From Mycolicibacterium fortuitum subsp. fortuitum (GTDB lineage: Bacteria > Actinomycetota > Actinomycetes > Mycobacteriales > Mycobacteriaceae), in NCBI RefSeq assembly GCF_022179545.1, contig NZ_AP025518.1, forward strand, positions 2,046,001 to 2,110,000: DNA of 64,000 nt. Reading direction: 5' to 3'. The translations under genes and the position numbers were made by a program. The notes under the pieces were generated by a model. The model was not told where the DNA came from. It saw nothing but the letters and a program-made list of their open reading frames with translations, and searched no databases. Positions 26,508 to 36,146 of this stretch are shown piece after piece (position 1 is the first letter of the stretch; each line of letters opens with the position of its first letter).

Positions 26508-28583
26508 GTGCAGGTGATTGTTGGCGATCCGGTCGTCGTTCCCTCCGCTGCGCGGCGGGTTCGCGACGACCTGATCGGGTTGAGCGGCGTGGCCGTCGTC
26601 ATGGTCGTCATCTGCCACTTCTGGTTCGGGCGCGCGTGTGGCGGACTGGATGTCCTACTGGTTTTGTCCGGCTTCTTCATCGGTCGCCGCGTCTTGCGCG
26701 GCATCGGTGCGTCCGGCCCGCAGGCGCTGGCCGCCGAGTTGGGCCGCGTTGTCCGTTGGATGGTGCCGCCGCTGGTTTGGGTGCTGGCCGTATGCGCGGT
26801 GTTGACGCTGCTTGTCCAGCCGCAGACCAGGTGGGAGCCATTCGCCGATCAGACCCTGGCCAGCCTGGGCTTCTACCAGAACTGGCAATTGCTCCAGTCG
26901 GCCGATGACTATGTGCAGGCCGGCGAGACGGTGACCCCGTTGCATCACCTGTGGGCGCTGTCGGTGCTGGGTCAGTTCACCCTCGCGTTGTTTGTGCTGG
27001 CCGGCGTGGTCACGGCGGTGACGGCGCGTCGGGGTCGTGGCGCGCGCCCCGCCATCATCGTCGCGGTGTCCGCCGTCGCGATGGCGGCCTCGCTCTACTA
27101 CGCGGTCACGACGCAGCCGGTCAACCCGATGCTCGCTTACTACAGCACCGCCTCTCGGGCCTGGGAGCTGTTGGCCGGGGTACTCGCCGCGGCCTTGGTG
27201 GCGGGGCCGGTCGGCCGGGTGCGGTGGTCCGGCTGGCTGCGTGCCGGTGTTGCCTCGGTCGGGTTGTTGGTAGTGCTGGTGTGCGGCGTGCTCACCGACC
27301 GGACGGTGCAGGCGCCGGGCGTCTGGACCGTGATCCCGGTCGCGGCGACGGTGCTGGTGATCGCCAGCGCGGCCCAGCAGGTGCCGCCGCGGGCAAACGA
27401 ATTCTTGCGCAGCGGGCCGCTGGTGGCCGTAGGTGCCATGGCTTACCCGCTGTACCTGTGGCACTGGCCGTTGCTGATCTTCTGGCTGGCCACCATCAAT
27501 GACGATTCCGTCGGTCTGACCGGTGGCGCTGCGGTGGCCGCGGCCGCAGTGCTGTTGGCGTGGCTCACCGCGTGGTCGGCCAGAACGTGCCGGCGCGCGC
27601 GGTGGTACCGGCTGGCCCGGCAGTGGGCGGTACCGGGTGCGGCGGTATTGCTGGTGGCTTCGGCGCTGGTGACGTCATCGCTGTTGTGGCGCGGGCATGT
27701 CGCGCTGGCCCGCTCCAGCGGAGCGGAGCTGGGCATGCTCGCGGTTCGCGACTATCCGGGCGCCCAGGCGCTCACCGAGAATTACCGGGTTGCCAAACTG
27801 CCGATGCGGCCGAGCGTGCTGGAGGCCGATGACGACATCCCGCCGTCCTCGATCGACCGTTGCGTCACGGGGTTCACCGGTGTCGACGTGGTTACCTGTG
27901 TGTACGGAGATCCCAAGGGCACCCGCACGATTGCGTTGGCGGGTGGGTCACATTCCGAGCACTGGTTGACGGCGCTGCATCAGATCGGGCGCCAACACGG
28001 CTTCAAGGTGACCACTTACCTGAAGTTCGGTTGTCCGCTGACCACCAAGGCGATGCCGATCATCGCGGGATCGTTCGACAAATACCCGTCCTGTCGGACG
28101 TGGTCGGACAACGCGCTGGCGCAGATCATCGCCGACCGGCCGGACTACGTGTTCTTCACCGCCACGCGCCCGATCCTCAACGGCCCGGGTGACTATGTGC
28201 CCGACTACTATCTGGGTATCTGGGATGAGTTGTCCGCCAACGGAATTCCGATGCTAGGTATGCGTGACACGCCGTGGATGATCCGCGACGGGTGGTTCTT
28301 CTCACCCGTGGACTGTCTGTCCAAGGGGGGCGACGCCGACACCTGTGGATTGCCCCGTAGCGAGGCGTTGTCCCAGCGCAATCCGGCCCTCGACCACCTC
28401 GCCGACTATCCGCTGATGAAGCTTCTGGACCTCAGCGATGCGGTGTGCGGGCCGTCGACGTGCCGCGCGGTGGAGGGCAATGTGTTGGTGTACCACGATG
28501 CCCACCACCTGTCGGCGACTTACGTACGCACGCTCACCACCGAGTTGGCGCGGCAGATGTCCGACGCCCTCGGATGGTGGTAG
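26508..28583 (+). CDS. Membrane O-acyltransferase with SGNH domain (OafA/YrhL-type)
   Basis: A 691-aa protein. The N-terminal 390 residues hold about ten transmembrane helices of acyltransferase family 3, with catalytic His in VVICHFWFG and the GGLDVLLVLSGFFI block. The C-terminal half is an extracytoplasmic SGNH/GDSL-type domain: nucleophile region AGGSHSEHW and late D-x-x-H in YHDAHH. Such proteins acetylate or acylate cell-envelope glycans and glycolipids. It starts with GTG after GGGAAAG. Mycobacteria encode several paralogues (for example Rv0111); the exact orthologue is not clear. Confidence 0.85.
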   Translation: MQVIVGDPVVVPSAARRVRDDLIGLSGVAVVMVVICHFWFGRACGGLDVLLVLSGFFIGRRVLRGIGASGPQALAAELGRVVRWMVPPLVWVLAVCAVLTLLVQPQTRWEPFADQTLASLGFYQNWQLLQSADDYVQAGETVTPLHHLWALSVLGQFTLALFVLAGVVTAVTARRGRGARPAIIVAVSAVAMAASLYYAVTTQPVNPMLAYYSTASRAWELLAGVLAAALVAGPVGRVRWSGWLRAGVASVGLLVVLVCGVLTDRTVQAPGVWTVIPVAATVLVIASAAQQVPPRANEFLRSGPLVAVGAMAYPLYLWHWPLLIFWLATINDDSVGLTGGAAVAAAAVLLAWLTAWSARTCRRARWYRLARQWAVPGAAVLLVASALVTSSLLWRGHVALARSSGAELGMLAVRDYPGAQALTENYRVAKLPMRPSVLEADDDIPPSSIDRCVTGFTGVDVVTCVYGDPKGTRTIALAGGSHSEHWLTALHQIGRQHGFKVTTYLKFGCPLTTKAMPIIAGSFDKYPSCRTWSDNALAQIIADRPDYVFFTATRPILNGPGDYVPDYYLGIWDELSANGIPMLGMRDTPWMIRDGWFFSPVDCLSKGGDADTCGLPRSEALSQRNPALDHLADYPLMKLLDLSDAVCGPSTCRAVEGNVLVYHDAHHLSATYVRTLTTELARQMSDALGWW

Positions 28584-28586
28584 TCG

Positions 28587-29009
28587 TCATTCGACGATGA
28601 AGACCGGGATCTGACGGTCGGTGTTGGTCTGGTACTCGGCGTAGGGCGGGTAGGCCTCGACGGCCAGTTTCCACCAGTGCTCGCGCTCGTCGCCGGACAA
28701 CTCGCGGGCGGTCAGCGACACGGTCTTGTCGCCGTCCTGCACCGTCACGGCAGGGTTGGCCTTGACGTTGAAGTACCACGACGGATGCTCGGGAGCACCG
28801 CCCTTGGAGGCCACCATCGCATAGCGGCCGTTCTCCTCCACGCGCATCAGCGGGACGTACCGCTTCTTGCCGGACTTGGCGCCCGTCGTCGTGAACAGCA
28901 CGATCGGGCGGTCGAGCACCTCGACGCCGTCGGTGGTGCCTTGTTCCAGAATGCGTTGGGTCTGCTCGCGTACCCAGTCGGTCGGGCTCAGTTCGGCATG
29001 TTCACTCAC
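28587..29009 (-). CDS. Deazaflavin (F420)-dependent nitroreductase family protein (Ddn-like)
   Basis: A 140-aa Ddn/Rv3547-family split-barrel protein: IVLFTTTGAKSGKKRYVPLM binds F420, and HPSWYFNVKANPAVTV is the family signature. Family members reduce quinones or nitroimidazoles using F420H2. The GTG at 29009 (VSEHAEL) is preferred over the longer version, which adds a poorly conserved low-complexity tail. It lies 48 bp downstream of the MFS stop on the same strand. Confidence 0.82.
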   Translation of the reverse strand: MSEHAELSPTDWVREQTQRILEQGTTDGVEVLDRPIVLFTTTGAKSGKKRYVPLMRVEENGRYAMVASKGGAPEHPSWYFNVKANPAVTVQDGDKTVSLTARELSGDEREHWWKLAVEAYPPYAEYQTNTDRQIPVFIVE

Positions 29010-29056
29010 GCACCCCGCAACACCGGCGCGGGCGCTGTTATTCCGTGCGCCGCCGT

Positions 29057-30244
29057 TCAGGTCCGGCATGGCACGAGAGTCTGGGGACTCGGTCGGGGAC
29101 GTGCAGCGCGAGCCAGCGCGGCATCACCGGCGAGCAGCGCCAAGGCGATGACGGCCAGACCTGCGCCGATCCATGGCACCACCGGGTAACCGAACCCGGC
29201 GGTCAAGGCCATCCCGGCCAGCCAGGGGCCGAGAGCGATCCCGACGTTGAACGCGGAGGTGGTTCCGGCCGCGGTCAGCGTCGGGGCAGATGCACCGAGC
29301 GCGAAGACCCGCGAGTTCAGTGCTGGATTCGTGCCGAATCCGGTCAGTCCGAGCAGCACGGTCAGCGCGCCGACCCACAAGGCATGGTGGCTGACGACCG
29401 CGATCGCGGCCAGAACGACGCACAACGCGCCGAACCCCACCAGCAGTACTCCGCGCGGCCAGCGATCGGCCGCGTAGCCGCCCACCGCCATCCCGGCCAG
29501 TGCCCCGACTCCGTAGCCGAACAAGACCACCGGCACCCATTCGGACCCCAGACCGCTGGTGGTGACCAGCATGGCGCCGAGATAGGTGAAGGTACCGAGC
29601 AATGCCGCGGTCCCGACCGCTGTCATGGCGTAGGACAACCACAGCCGCGGAACGGCAAGTCCGCGCAACTCGTCGGCCATCGGCGGTGCGGCGCCGGGCC
29701 GTCCTGCCGGGACTGCGGCCAGGACGGCGCCCGCAGCCAAGGTGGACAGGGCTGCGACGGCCCAGAACGCGCCGCGCCAGCCCAGATTCTGACCGATCCA
29801 GGTGCCTGCGGGCAGCCCGATGACCGTGGCGACGGTCAGTCCGCCGGCGACGATACTCATGGCGCGGCCGCGCCGGTCGGGGGTGACCAGTGACATCGCG
29901 GTACCCGCGCCGACCGCCCAGAAGCCGGCGTAGACGAACGCCGCGACGAACCTCACCGCCAGCAGCACCGCATAGGAGCCGGTGAGAGCACCGGCGATGT
30001 GCGCGAGCACGAAGATCGCCAGAAATGCCAGCATGGCGTGCCGGCGCGGCCAGCGCAGGGTGAGCACGGCGAGGACGGGTGCACCGATCAGCATGCCGAG
30101 TGCGAACACCGAGACCAGCAGGCCGGCCTGTGGAACCGTCACACCGAGATCGGCGGACATCTCGGGCAGCAGGCCGGCCAACATGAGTTCGCTTGTGCCC
30201 TGGGCGAATATCGCAACGCCGATGATCCAGATCGCGACCGGCAT
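29057..30244 (-). CDS. MFS exporter (Cmx/AraJ-like, DHA1)
   Basis: A 395-aa MFS protein with 12 predicted helices. The first helix, IFAQGTSELMLAGLLPEM, and motif A in GYAADRWPRG are typical of sugar/drug exporters of the AraJ/chloramphenicol-exporter group. Its ATG shares a base with the upstream SDR stop (TGATG), so it is translationally coupled to that gene. Exported compound unknown. Confidence 0.85.
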   Translation of the reverse strand: MPVAIWIIGVAIFAQGTSELMLAGLLPEMSADLGVTVPQAGLLVSVFALGMLIGAPVLAVLTLRWPRRHAMLAFLAIFVLAHIAGALTGSYAVLLAVRFVAAFVYAGFWAVGAGTAMSLVTPDRRGRAMSIVAGGLTVATVIGLPAGTWIGQNLGWRGAFWAVAALSTLAAGAVLAAVPAGRPGAAPPMADELRGLAVPRLWLSYAMTAVGTAALLGTFTYLGAMLVTTSGLGSEWVPVVLFGYGVGALAGMAVGGYAADRWPRGVLLVGFGALCVVLAAIAVVSHHALWVGALTVLLGLTGFGTNPALNSRVFALGASAPTLTAAGTTSAFNVGIALGPWLAGMALTAGFGYPVVPWIGAGLAVIALALLAGDAALARAARPRPSPQTLVPCRT

Positions 30245-30996
30245 CAGAGCATCGACCCTCCGCTGGCGTCGATCCATTGGCCGGTCACCCACCGGGAGTC
30301 GTCGGAGGCGAGAAATGCGACGATGTCGGCGACGTCGTCCGGCTGGGCGACGCGGTTCAACGGTGACTGCGCGGCCACCGCCGTCCGTCCCTCCGGCGAG
30401 GCCAGTCGGGCCGCGTTCATGTCGGTATCGGTGCTTCCCGGCCCTACGGCATTTACCGTGATCCCGTGTGGCGCAACGTGTTTGGCCAGGGTCGCGGTGA
30501 ACGAATCGATGGCGGCTTTCGACATCGCGTAGGCGAGTAGTTCGGGTATCCGGGAACCGTGGGTGAACCGCGTCGAGATGTTGACGATGCGGCCGTTGTC
30601 GCGGATCCGGGTCAATCCCTGCTGGGTGATGAAGACCGGCGCGCGCGTGTTCACCGCGAAGATCTCGTCGTATGACGATTCGTCGAGGTCGTCGAAAGCG
30701 GTTCGCTCACCGAGTATCCCGGCGTTGTTCACCAGGATGTCGAGGCCGTCGGCGTGGCCGTCGAAGGCCTCCCAGAGTTGCGATGCGTCGCCGGTGACTC
30801 CGAGTGTCGCCGGAATGGCGAACGCCTCTCCGCCGGTTTCGGTGATCTGCCGCACGGTCTGCTCGGCGGCGTCTACTCGGCTCCCGTAGTGCACGCCGAC
30901 CCGGGCGCCGTCGCGGGCCAGGCGAAGGGCGATGGCCCGGCCGATACCCCGGCTGGCACCGGTCACCAGGGCGGTCTTGCCGATCAGAGAGGGCAC
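30244..30996 (-). CDS. Short-chain dehydrogenase/reductase
   Basis: A 250-aa classical SDR: TGASRGIG (13-20), NNAG at about 90, catalytic Ser in NIST and YAMSK. The second conserved half includes PG..DTDMN and the C-terminal WIDASGG. GTG 30996 follows AAAGGATC. Co-transcribed with the MFS exporter and divergent from a TetR gene that has two operator copies in between. Confidence 0.88.
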   Translation of the reverse strand: MPSLIGKTALVTGASRGIGRAIALRLARDGARVGVHYGSRVDAAEQTVRQITETGGEAFAIPATLGVTGDASQLWEAFDGHADGLDILVNNAGILGERTAFDDLDESSYDEIFAVNTRAPVFITQQGLTRIRDNGRIVNISTRFTHGSRIPELLAYAMSKAAIDSFTATLAKHVAPHGITVNAVGPGSTDTDMNAARLASPEGRTAVAAQSPLNRVAQPDDVADIVAFLASDDSRWVTGQWIDASGGSML

Positions 30997-31012
30997 GTGG
31001 CGATCCTTTCTT

Positions 31013-31067
31013 TAGCGGTCGATACAGAATCTGACGCTAGCACATTAACTAGCGGTCGCTATAGAAT
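31013..31067. promoter_or_regulatory. Two operator copies between SDR/MFS operon and tetR
   Basis: TAGCGGTCGATACAGAAT (31013-31030) and TAGCGGTCGCTATAGAAT (31050-31067) form an imperfect direct repeat, 37 bp apart. The second contains the perfect palindrome TAGCG-GT-CGCTA. Placement 6 bp from the tetR start and upstream of the SDR gene suggests binding by this TetR protein to repress both directions. Confidence 0.6.
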
Positions 31068-31073
31068 GGCTGG

Positions 31074-31661
31074 GTGACCCCGGTACGCGGACGGCCCCGC
31101 TCATTCGACCGCGACGCGGCCCTGGACAAGGCGATCCTGCTGTTCTGGGAACGCGGATACGAGGCCACGTCCACGCGTGATCTGAGCAGCGCGCTGGGTA
31201 TCGGAACCCCAAGCATCTACGCCGCTTTCGGGGACAAGCAGTGCCTGTTCAACGAAGCCGTGCAGGTATACGACGAGCGGTACGGCGGCTTCATCAACGC
31301 CGCATTGAGCGAAGAGTCCACCGCCCGAGAGGCCTTCGCTCGCATTCTCCGCGAAGCTCCGGCCCGCTATACCCGCCGCGGCCTGCCCAACGGATGTCTC
31401 ATCGTCAGCGGAGACGACGGGACTGTCGACCCGGACGTGCGGGCCGCCCTGCGCCGCATCCGTCGCCAGAAAACCGGTGAGCTCGCCGGCAAGGTCAGTG
31501 CTGACATCGCGGCTGGGGCCGCACCGGCCGACACCGATGCCCAGGCGCTGGCCCAGTACGTCATGTCCACCTTGAGCGGCATAGCCCACGCTGCCCGGGA
31601 CCGCGTTCCGCGGGCCACCCTCGACCAGGTTGCCGAGATCGCGGTCCGGGCTCTGCCGTGA
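31074..31661 (+). CDS. TetR/AcrR family regulator
   Basis: A 195-aa TetR regulator. The helix-turn-helix is STRDLSSALGIGTPSIYAAFGDK (about 33-55), and the following C-terminal domain is of the CGNR/TetR-C_33-like sort (RGLPNGCLIVSGDD). Probably represses the divergent SDR-MFS operon; the ligand may be its exported substrate. GTG start; ribosome site weak. Confidence 0.88.
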   Translation: MTPVRGRPRSFDRDAALDKAILLFWERGYEATSTRDLSSALGIGTPSIYAAFGDKQCLFNEAVQVYDERYGGFINAALSEESTAREAFARILREAPARYTRRGLPNGCLIVSGDDGTVDPDVRAALRRIRRQKTGELAGKVSADIAAGAAPADTDAQALAQYVMSTLSGIAHAARDRVPRATLDQVAEIAVRALP

Positions 31662-31667
31662 GTTCGG

Positions 31668-32642
31668 CTACCTGAGTTTCAGCACCACTTTGCCCTTGGC
31701 GCTGCGGTTCTCCAGCGACGCGATGGCCTGTGCGGCCTGCTCGAGTGGATACACCTCGGGTTGCGGTGCGGGCACCGCGCCGGAGGCCAGCAGCGGCTGC
31801 AGTTCGGCCCACTGCTCCTGCAGGTAGCCAGGGTGGGAGAACGTCCAGGCGCCCCACCCCGCACCGACCACGTCGACGTTGTTGAGCAGCAGGCGATTGA
31901 CCTTGACCGTGGGAATCTCACCGCCGGTGAACCCGATGACCAAGAGCCGTCCGCCCACGGCCAGGGAGCGCAGCGAGTCGGTGAAGCGATCACCGCCGAC
32001 CGGGTCGACCACGATATCCACGCCGCGCCCGCCGGTGAGCTCCTTGACCGAGTCACGGAATCCGTCGGCCAGCACCACATCGGATGCGCCTGCGGCCCTG
32101 GCGATCTCGGCCTTCTCCTCGGTGGACACCACCGCGATGGTGCGTGCGGCGCCCATTGCCGGTGCCAGCCGCAGCGCCGAGGTGCCGATGCCGCCTGCTG
32201 CGCCGTGCACCAGGACGGTCTCGCCCTCGGCCAGCCTGCCGCGGGTGCGCAAGGCGAATTGGACGGTCAGGTCGTTGAACAGGATGCCGGCGCCGGCCTC
32301 GAACGACACCGCGTCCGGCAGCGGGAACACGCGTTCGGCAGGCAGGGCCACGACTTCGGCCATGCCGCCGGAAAGCATGGTCAGACCCAGCACGCGGTCA
32401 CCCGCGCGGACATGGGCGCCGTCAGGGGCGCTGCGCACCACACCGGCGATCTCGGCGCCCGGGGTGAACGGAAGCTCCGGCTTGTACTGGTAGAGACCAC
32501 GGGTGAGCAGGGCGTCGGGGAAGGCGACCCCGGCGGCGTGGACATCGATCAGAACCTCGTCGGGGCTGCCGTTCGGCTCCTCCACCTCGGCCACCCGCAC
32601 CGCGTCGGGACCGTCGAGCCGGGTGATCTGTGCTGCACGCAT
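31668..32642 (-). CDS. NADPH:quinone oxidoreductase-type MDR protein
   Basis: A 324-aa zinc-independent medium-chain reductase. The nucleotide site is GAAGGIGTSALRLA (about 145-160), and VDIVVDPVGGDRF and GRLLVIGFTGGEIP are family segments. No zinc ligands are seen, fitting the quinone reductase/crotonyl-reductase branch. The start at 32642 has no strong ribosome site (AAGGAGAC nearby). Divergent from a zinc alcohol dehydrogenase with a shared palindrome. Confidence 0.83.
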   Translation of the reverse strand: MRAAQITRLDGPDAVRVAEVEEPNGSPDEVLIDVHAAGVAFPDALLTRGLYQYKPELPFTPGAEIAGVVRSAPDGAHVRAGDRVLGLTMLSGGMAEVVALPAERVFPLPDAVSFEAGAGILFNDLTVQFALRTRGRLAEGETVLVHGAAGGIGTSALRLAPAMGAARTIAVVSTEEKAEIARAAGASDVVLADGFRDSVKELTGGRGVDIVVDPVGGDRFTDSLRSLAVGGRLLVIGFTGGEIPTVKVNRLLLNNVDVVGAGWGAWTFSHPGYLQEQWAELQPLLASGAVPAPQPEVYPLEQAAQAIASLENRSAKGKVVLKLR

Positions 32643-32677
32643 CGTTGTCTCCTTCTGGTGGGGTCGCCAGCCAATTG

Positions 32678-32706
32678 TGACAGGTGTCAAGTCGGTGGCT
32701 TAGCAT
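32678..32706 (+). promoter_or_regulatory. Palindrome and leaderless -10 box for the zinc alcohol dehydrogenase
   Basis: TGACA-GG-TGTCA (32678-32689) is an exact 12-bp palindrome in the divergent gap. TAGCAT (32701-32706) is 6 nt before the ATG at 32713, implying leaderless transcription; the palindrome overlaps the -35 region. Confidence 0.5.
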
Positions 32707-32712
32707 CACCGG

Positions 32713-33807
32713 ATGCTCAACGCCCGCGCTGCGGTGGTGCTCGACGCCGGCGCCGACCCGCAGCTCACCGACGTGCAGATTCGGCAACCGCGCGGTGACG
32801 AAGTGCTGGTTCGCATCGACGCGGTGGGCATCTGCCACACCGATGTGAGTGTCGCGGCACGGTTTCGCAAACTGCCGATGGTGTTCGGCCACGAAGGTGC
32901 GGGCACGGTCATCGAGACCGGGCCGGACGCCGTGCCCATGGTGGGGGACCAGGTCGTTCTCACCTTCGCCAGTTGCGGCACCTGCTCCAACTGCCAGGCG
33001 GACACCCCGGCCTACTGCGAACGTTCCACCGATCTCAACATGCGCGGCAGCCGCGGCGAGTCCAGCGCGCTACATGCCGACGGTGTCCCGATCGGGGGCG
33101 GCTTCTTCGGCCAGTCCAGTTTCTGCACCCATGCCATCGCCGGCAGTCGCAACGCTGTGATTCTGCCCGATCCGATCGACCCCGCGCTGGCCGCGCCGCT
33201 GGGCTGCAGCGTGCAGACCGGGGTGGGCGCCGTACTCAATGTCCTTGCGCCGCAACCGGCCGACGCACTCGTGGTGTTCGGTGCCGGCGCCGTGGGGCTC
33301 TCGGCTGTCATGGGTGCTCGCATCGCGGGCTGCCGAGCCGTAATCGCCGTTGACCCGATCGCCGAACGACGCGCCCTGGCAACCGAATTGGGTGCCACCG
33401 CGACGGTCGACCCGACCGCCGGCGATGTGGCCGCCGCTGTGCTGGAGCTGACCGGGGGAGTGGCCGCCGCGGTCGACACCACTGCGCGCCCCGATGTTCT
33501 GATGACAGCGGTCGGGGTGCTGCGCGAGCGTGGCATCCTGGCCCTGCTGGGCCTCGGCGCGTTGACGGCCGAACTCCCCGTCGCCGCGATCATGGGCAAG
33601 GGGCTCACCCTGCGTGGCGTCGTCGAGGGCGACAGCGAACCACACACCTTCATCCCGCGCCTTGCCGGCCTGCACCGCCGTGGCGAACTTCCGCTCGACA
33701 AGTTGGTCAGCCGCTACCCGTTCGACGAGTTCGGCAGGGCATGGGCCGCCGCAAAGTCCGCTGACGTGGTAAAACCCGTGTTGATCACCGGCGCAGTAGG
33801 CTCGTGA
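32713..33807 (+). CDS. Zinc-dependent alcohol dehydrogenase (MDR)
   Basis: A 364-aa MDR alcohol dehydrogenase resembling aryl-alcohol types. Catalytic zinc: Cys in GICHTD and GHEGAG; structural zinc: four cysteines in CGTCSNCQADTPAYC (about 93-107). Rossmann motif GAGAVGLSAV. It oxidises alcohols to aldehydes with NAD. Divergent from the quinone reductase gene and followed by a hydrolase. Confidence 0.88.
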   Translation: MLNARAAVVLDAGADPQLTDVQIRQPRGDEVLVRIDAVGICHTDVSVAARFRKLPMVFGHEGAGTVIETGPDAVPMVGDQVVLTFASCGTCSNCQADTPAYCERSTDLNMRGSRGESSALHADGVPIGGGFFGQSSFCTHAIAGSRNAVILPDPIDPALAAPLGCSVQTGVGAVLNVLAPQPADALVVFGAGAVGLSAVMGARIAGCRAVIAVDPIAERRALATELGATATVDPTAGDVAAAVLELTGGVAAAVDTTARPDVLMTAVGVLRERGILALLGLGALTAELPVAAIMGKGLTLRGVVEGDSEPHTFIPRLAGLHRRGELPLDKLVSRYPFDEFGRAWAAAKSADVVKPVLITGAVGS

Positions 33808-33850
33808 TCTCTCTGTTTCACCAGGCAACGACGCCAACGATCGGAGCATC

Positions 33851-34777
33851 ATGACCCTCCCTCAGCTACCACCGGGACGCCCTGTCGAGGTGCGCGCCGT
33901 CGACGGCGTGCGGCTGCACGCCGAGGTATTCGGTCCTGAGGACGGCTACCCGATCGTGCTGGCTCACGGCATCACCTGTGCCATCGGGGTCTGGGCCCAC
34001 CAGATCGCCGATCTGGCCGCGGACTACCGCGTCATCGCGTATGACCACCGCGGACACGGCCGCAGCGAGACCCCGCGCGGGCGTCACCGGTACAGCCTCA
34101 ACCACCTCGCCGCCGACCTGGACGCGGTGCTCGACGCCACGCTGAGGCCTGGTGAACGGGCCGTCGTCGCCGGGCATTCGATGGGCGGTATTGCGATCAC
34201 GTCGTGGTCGCAACGGTATCCGGGCCGGGTAGCCGCCCGTGCCGACGCCGTCGCGTTGATCAACACCACCACCGGGGACCTGGTGCGTGACGTCAAGCTG
34301 TTGCGGGTCCCTGCCCCGTTGGCCTCGACGCGCATCCGGGCGGCGGGTACGGCGATCCGGACGTTCGGCGGAACGCGGATGCCGCGGATCATCGAGCGCC
34401 CCAACAAACGTTTCGTCGCCCGTCTGGCGGTGGGCCGGGACGCGGACCCGTACGTGGCCGAGCTGATCTATCAACTCTTCACCGACACCCCCGCCGCCGG
34501 CCGTGGCGGCTGGGCTCGGACCTTGGTCAACGGACTTGGCCCTCAACACATCTCGTTGCAGAACCTGTCGGTGCCCACGCTCGTGATCGGCAGCACCAAG
34601 GACCGTTTGCTGCCCATCAACGCCGCCCGCCGGATCGCCGCCGACGCCCCGAACCTGCGTGCCTTCGTCGAGATGCCGGGCGGGCACTGCGCCATCCTGG
34701 AATGCCCGTCACAGGTGAACGCCCAGTTGCGGGCGCTGGCCGAATCGGTGGCCGCGCCGCAGGAGGTCAATCGGTAA
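33851..34777 (+). CDS. Alpha/beta hydrolase (hpx/Rv3171c-like)
   Basis: A 308-aa alpha/beta hydrolase. The nucleophile elbow is GHSMGG with S110, the oxyanion region is [10 protein letters not shown], and the late acid and base lie in STKDRLLP and GGHCAILE. In M. tuberculosis the equivalent neighbour of aofH is Rv3171c, annotated non-haem haloperoxidase. Its 3' end overlaps the convergent amine oxidase gene by 11 bp. Substrate unknown. Confidence 0.83.
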   Translation: MTLPQLPPGRPVEVRAVDGVRLHAEVFGPEDGYPIVLAHGITCAIGVWAHQIADLAADYRVIAYDHRGHGRSETPRGRHRYSLNHLAADLDAVLDATLRPGERAVVAGHSMGGIAITSWSQRYPGRVAARADAVALINTTTGDLVRDVKLLRVPAPLASTRIRAAGTAIRTFGGTRMPRIIERPNKRFVARLAVGRDADPYVAELIYQLFTDTPAAGRGGWARTLVNGLGPQHISLQNLSVPTLVIGSTKDRLLPINAARRIAADAPNLRAFVEMPGGHCAILECPSQVNAQLRALAESVAAPQEVNR

Positions 34778-36128
34778 GCCGCCCTGCGACTTCGGCGGCC
34801 GCACGCTGCCCGGACCGGACCGCACCGTCGAGGAAACCGGTCCACTGATTCGCGGTTTCGGTACCCGCCCAGTAGATCGCGTCCACCGGTTCCCGCAGCC
34901 ACCTGCCGTATCGCGTCCACGATCCCGGCGGCACAGCCGCAGTGGGCCCACCCGGCGCGAACTCTTCTGTGCTCCAACAGTGGTCGAGGTAATCGGTCGG
35001 TTGCCGGGCGGCCTCGCCGAACAGGGCGGCGAACCCGGACAGGGCCTGCTCGCGGCGCTCGGACGGGGACAAGCGATCGAAGGTCCGGGCGTCGGTGAAA
35101 CCGAGCAGGATTCCCGGGCCGCCGGAGCCGGCGTCGCCCGGGCTCACGTCGAACGTGATGAAAACGGGACCGTCGTCGGACAGTGCTTCCCCGGAGCATC
35201 CATTGGCACGCCAGAACGGCTTCTCGTATGCGACGTAGGCCTTGCTGAGGTTGCCCTGCGGCCAATTCGCGGCCAGGTCGGCGTACGGCTCGGGCAGCGC
35301 CGGGCTGAACTCGATACCGGTCCGGTGCTGCGGCGGGATGGCGACGATCACCGCGCGGGCCCGCACCACACCGGACGGGCAGGTCACAGCAACCGTGCTG
35401 TCGCTGCGGCGTTCGATACGGCTCACCGGGGCGCCGAGCATTACCCGGTTGCCGAGTTCTTCGGCCATCTTCAGCGCGATCTGCTGGGTGCCGCCGGGAA
35501 ACCGGTCCTGTTGGGCGCCGCCACGGACGTCGAGCATGCGGTCGAGCCCGCCGGCGGCCTTGACGTAGCGGGCGGCGTGCAGCATCGACACCTCGTCGGG
35601 CTCGGCGCCCCACGTGACTCGGGACATGATGGCCATGAGGTTGCGCGTCGAGGCGTTGGCCCCGGCCGAGCGCAGCCACTGCTCCAGCGTGAGCTCGTCA
35701 AGCTTCTCGGCGTTCGAACTCTTCCACGGCTCATTGACCCGGATGAGCCGGCAGAGCCGTTCGAAGCGCCACTGGATGCGGGATACGTCGAACAGTTCCA
35801 TCATCGACAGCCGCGGGATCGTGCTGCGGTAGGCCCGGACCCGGCCATGCCAGAGAATCAGATTCTTGCCGCGGTCGTAGGTGGGCACGGTGCGGCACCC
35901 GAGTTCGTCGGCCAGCGCCAGCACCGCGTCCTGGGTGGGGCCGACGAACGTGCCGCCCAGGTCGACCGGCACCCCGGCGATCGTGGTGGTCGACGATCGT
36001 CCGCCCACCCGGTCGCGCCCCTCGAGCACCACCACCTCGTGTCCGAGCCTGGTCAGGGCGCGGGCAGCGGACAGGCCGGCGAAGCCGGCACCCACGACGA
36101 CGACGTCGGTGCTCGTTGGGATGCTCAC
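34767..36128 (-). CDS. aofH: Flavin-containing monoamine oxidase
   Basis: A 453-aa flavin amine oxidase closely matching M. tuberculosis AofH (Rv3170). The FAD motif is [16 protein letters not shown] (about 10-25) with GRDRVGGRS; the substrate-end signature is [25 protein letters not shown]. It oxidatively deaminates amines to aldehydes plus H2O2. The opposite-strand neighbour starts 19 bp away. Confidence 0.92.
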   Translation of the reverse strand: MSIPTSTDVVVVGAGFAGLSAARALTRLGHEVVVLEGRDRVGGRSSTTTIAGVPVDLGGTFVGPTQDAVLALADELGCRTVPTYDRGKNLILWHGRVRAYRSTIPRLSMMELFDVSRIQWRFERLCRLIRVNEPWKSSNAEKLDELTLEQWLRSAGANASTRNLMAIMSRVTWGAEPDEVSMLHAARYVKAAGGLDRMLDVRGGAQQDRFPGGTQQIALKMAEELGNRVMLGAPVSRIERRSDSTVAVTCPSGVVRARAVIVAIPPQHRTGIEFSPALPEPYADLAANWPQGNLSKAYVAYEKPFWRANGCSGEALSDDGPVFITFDVSPGDAGSGGPGILLGFTDARTFDRLSPSERREQALSGFAALFGEAARQPTDYLDHCWSTEEFAPGGPTAAVPPGSWTRYGRWLREPVDAIYWAGTETANQWTGFLDGAVRSGQRAAAEVAGRLTD

Positions 36129-36133
36129 CTGTC

Positions 36134-36139
36134 TAGGCT
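36134..36139 (+). promoter_or_regulatory. Leaderless -10 box of the LLM oxidoreductase
   Basis: TAGGCT at 36134-36139 with the GTG start at 36147, 7 nt on. This fits a leaderless transcript. Confidence 0.45.
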
Positions 36140-36146
36140 CTCACGC

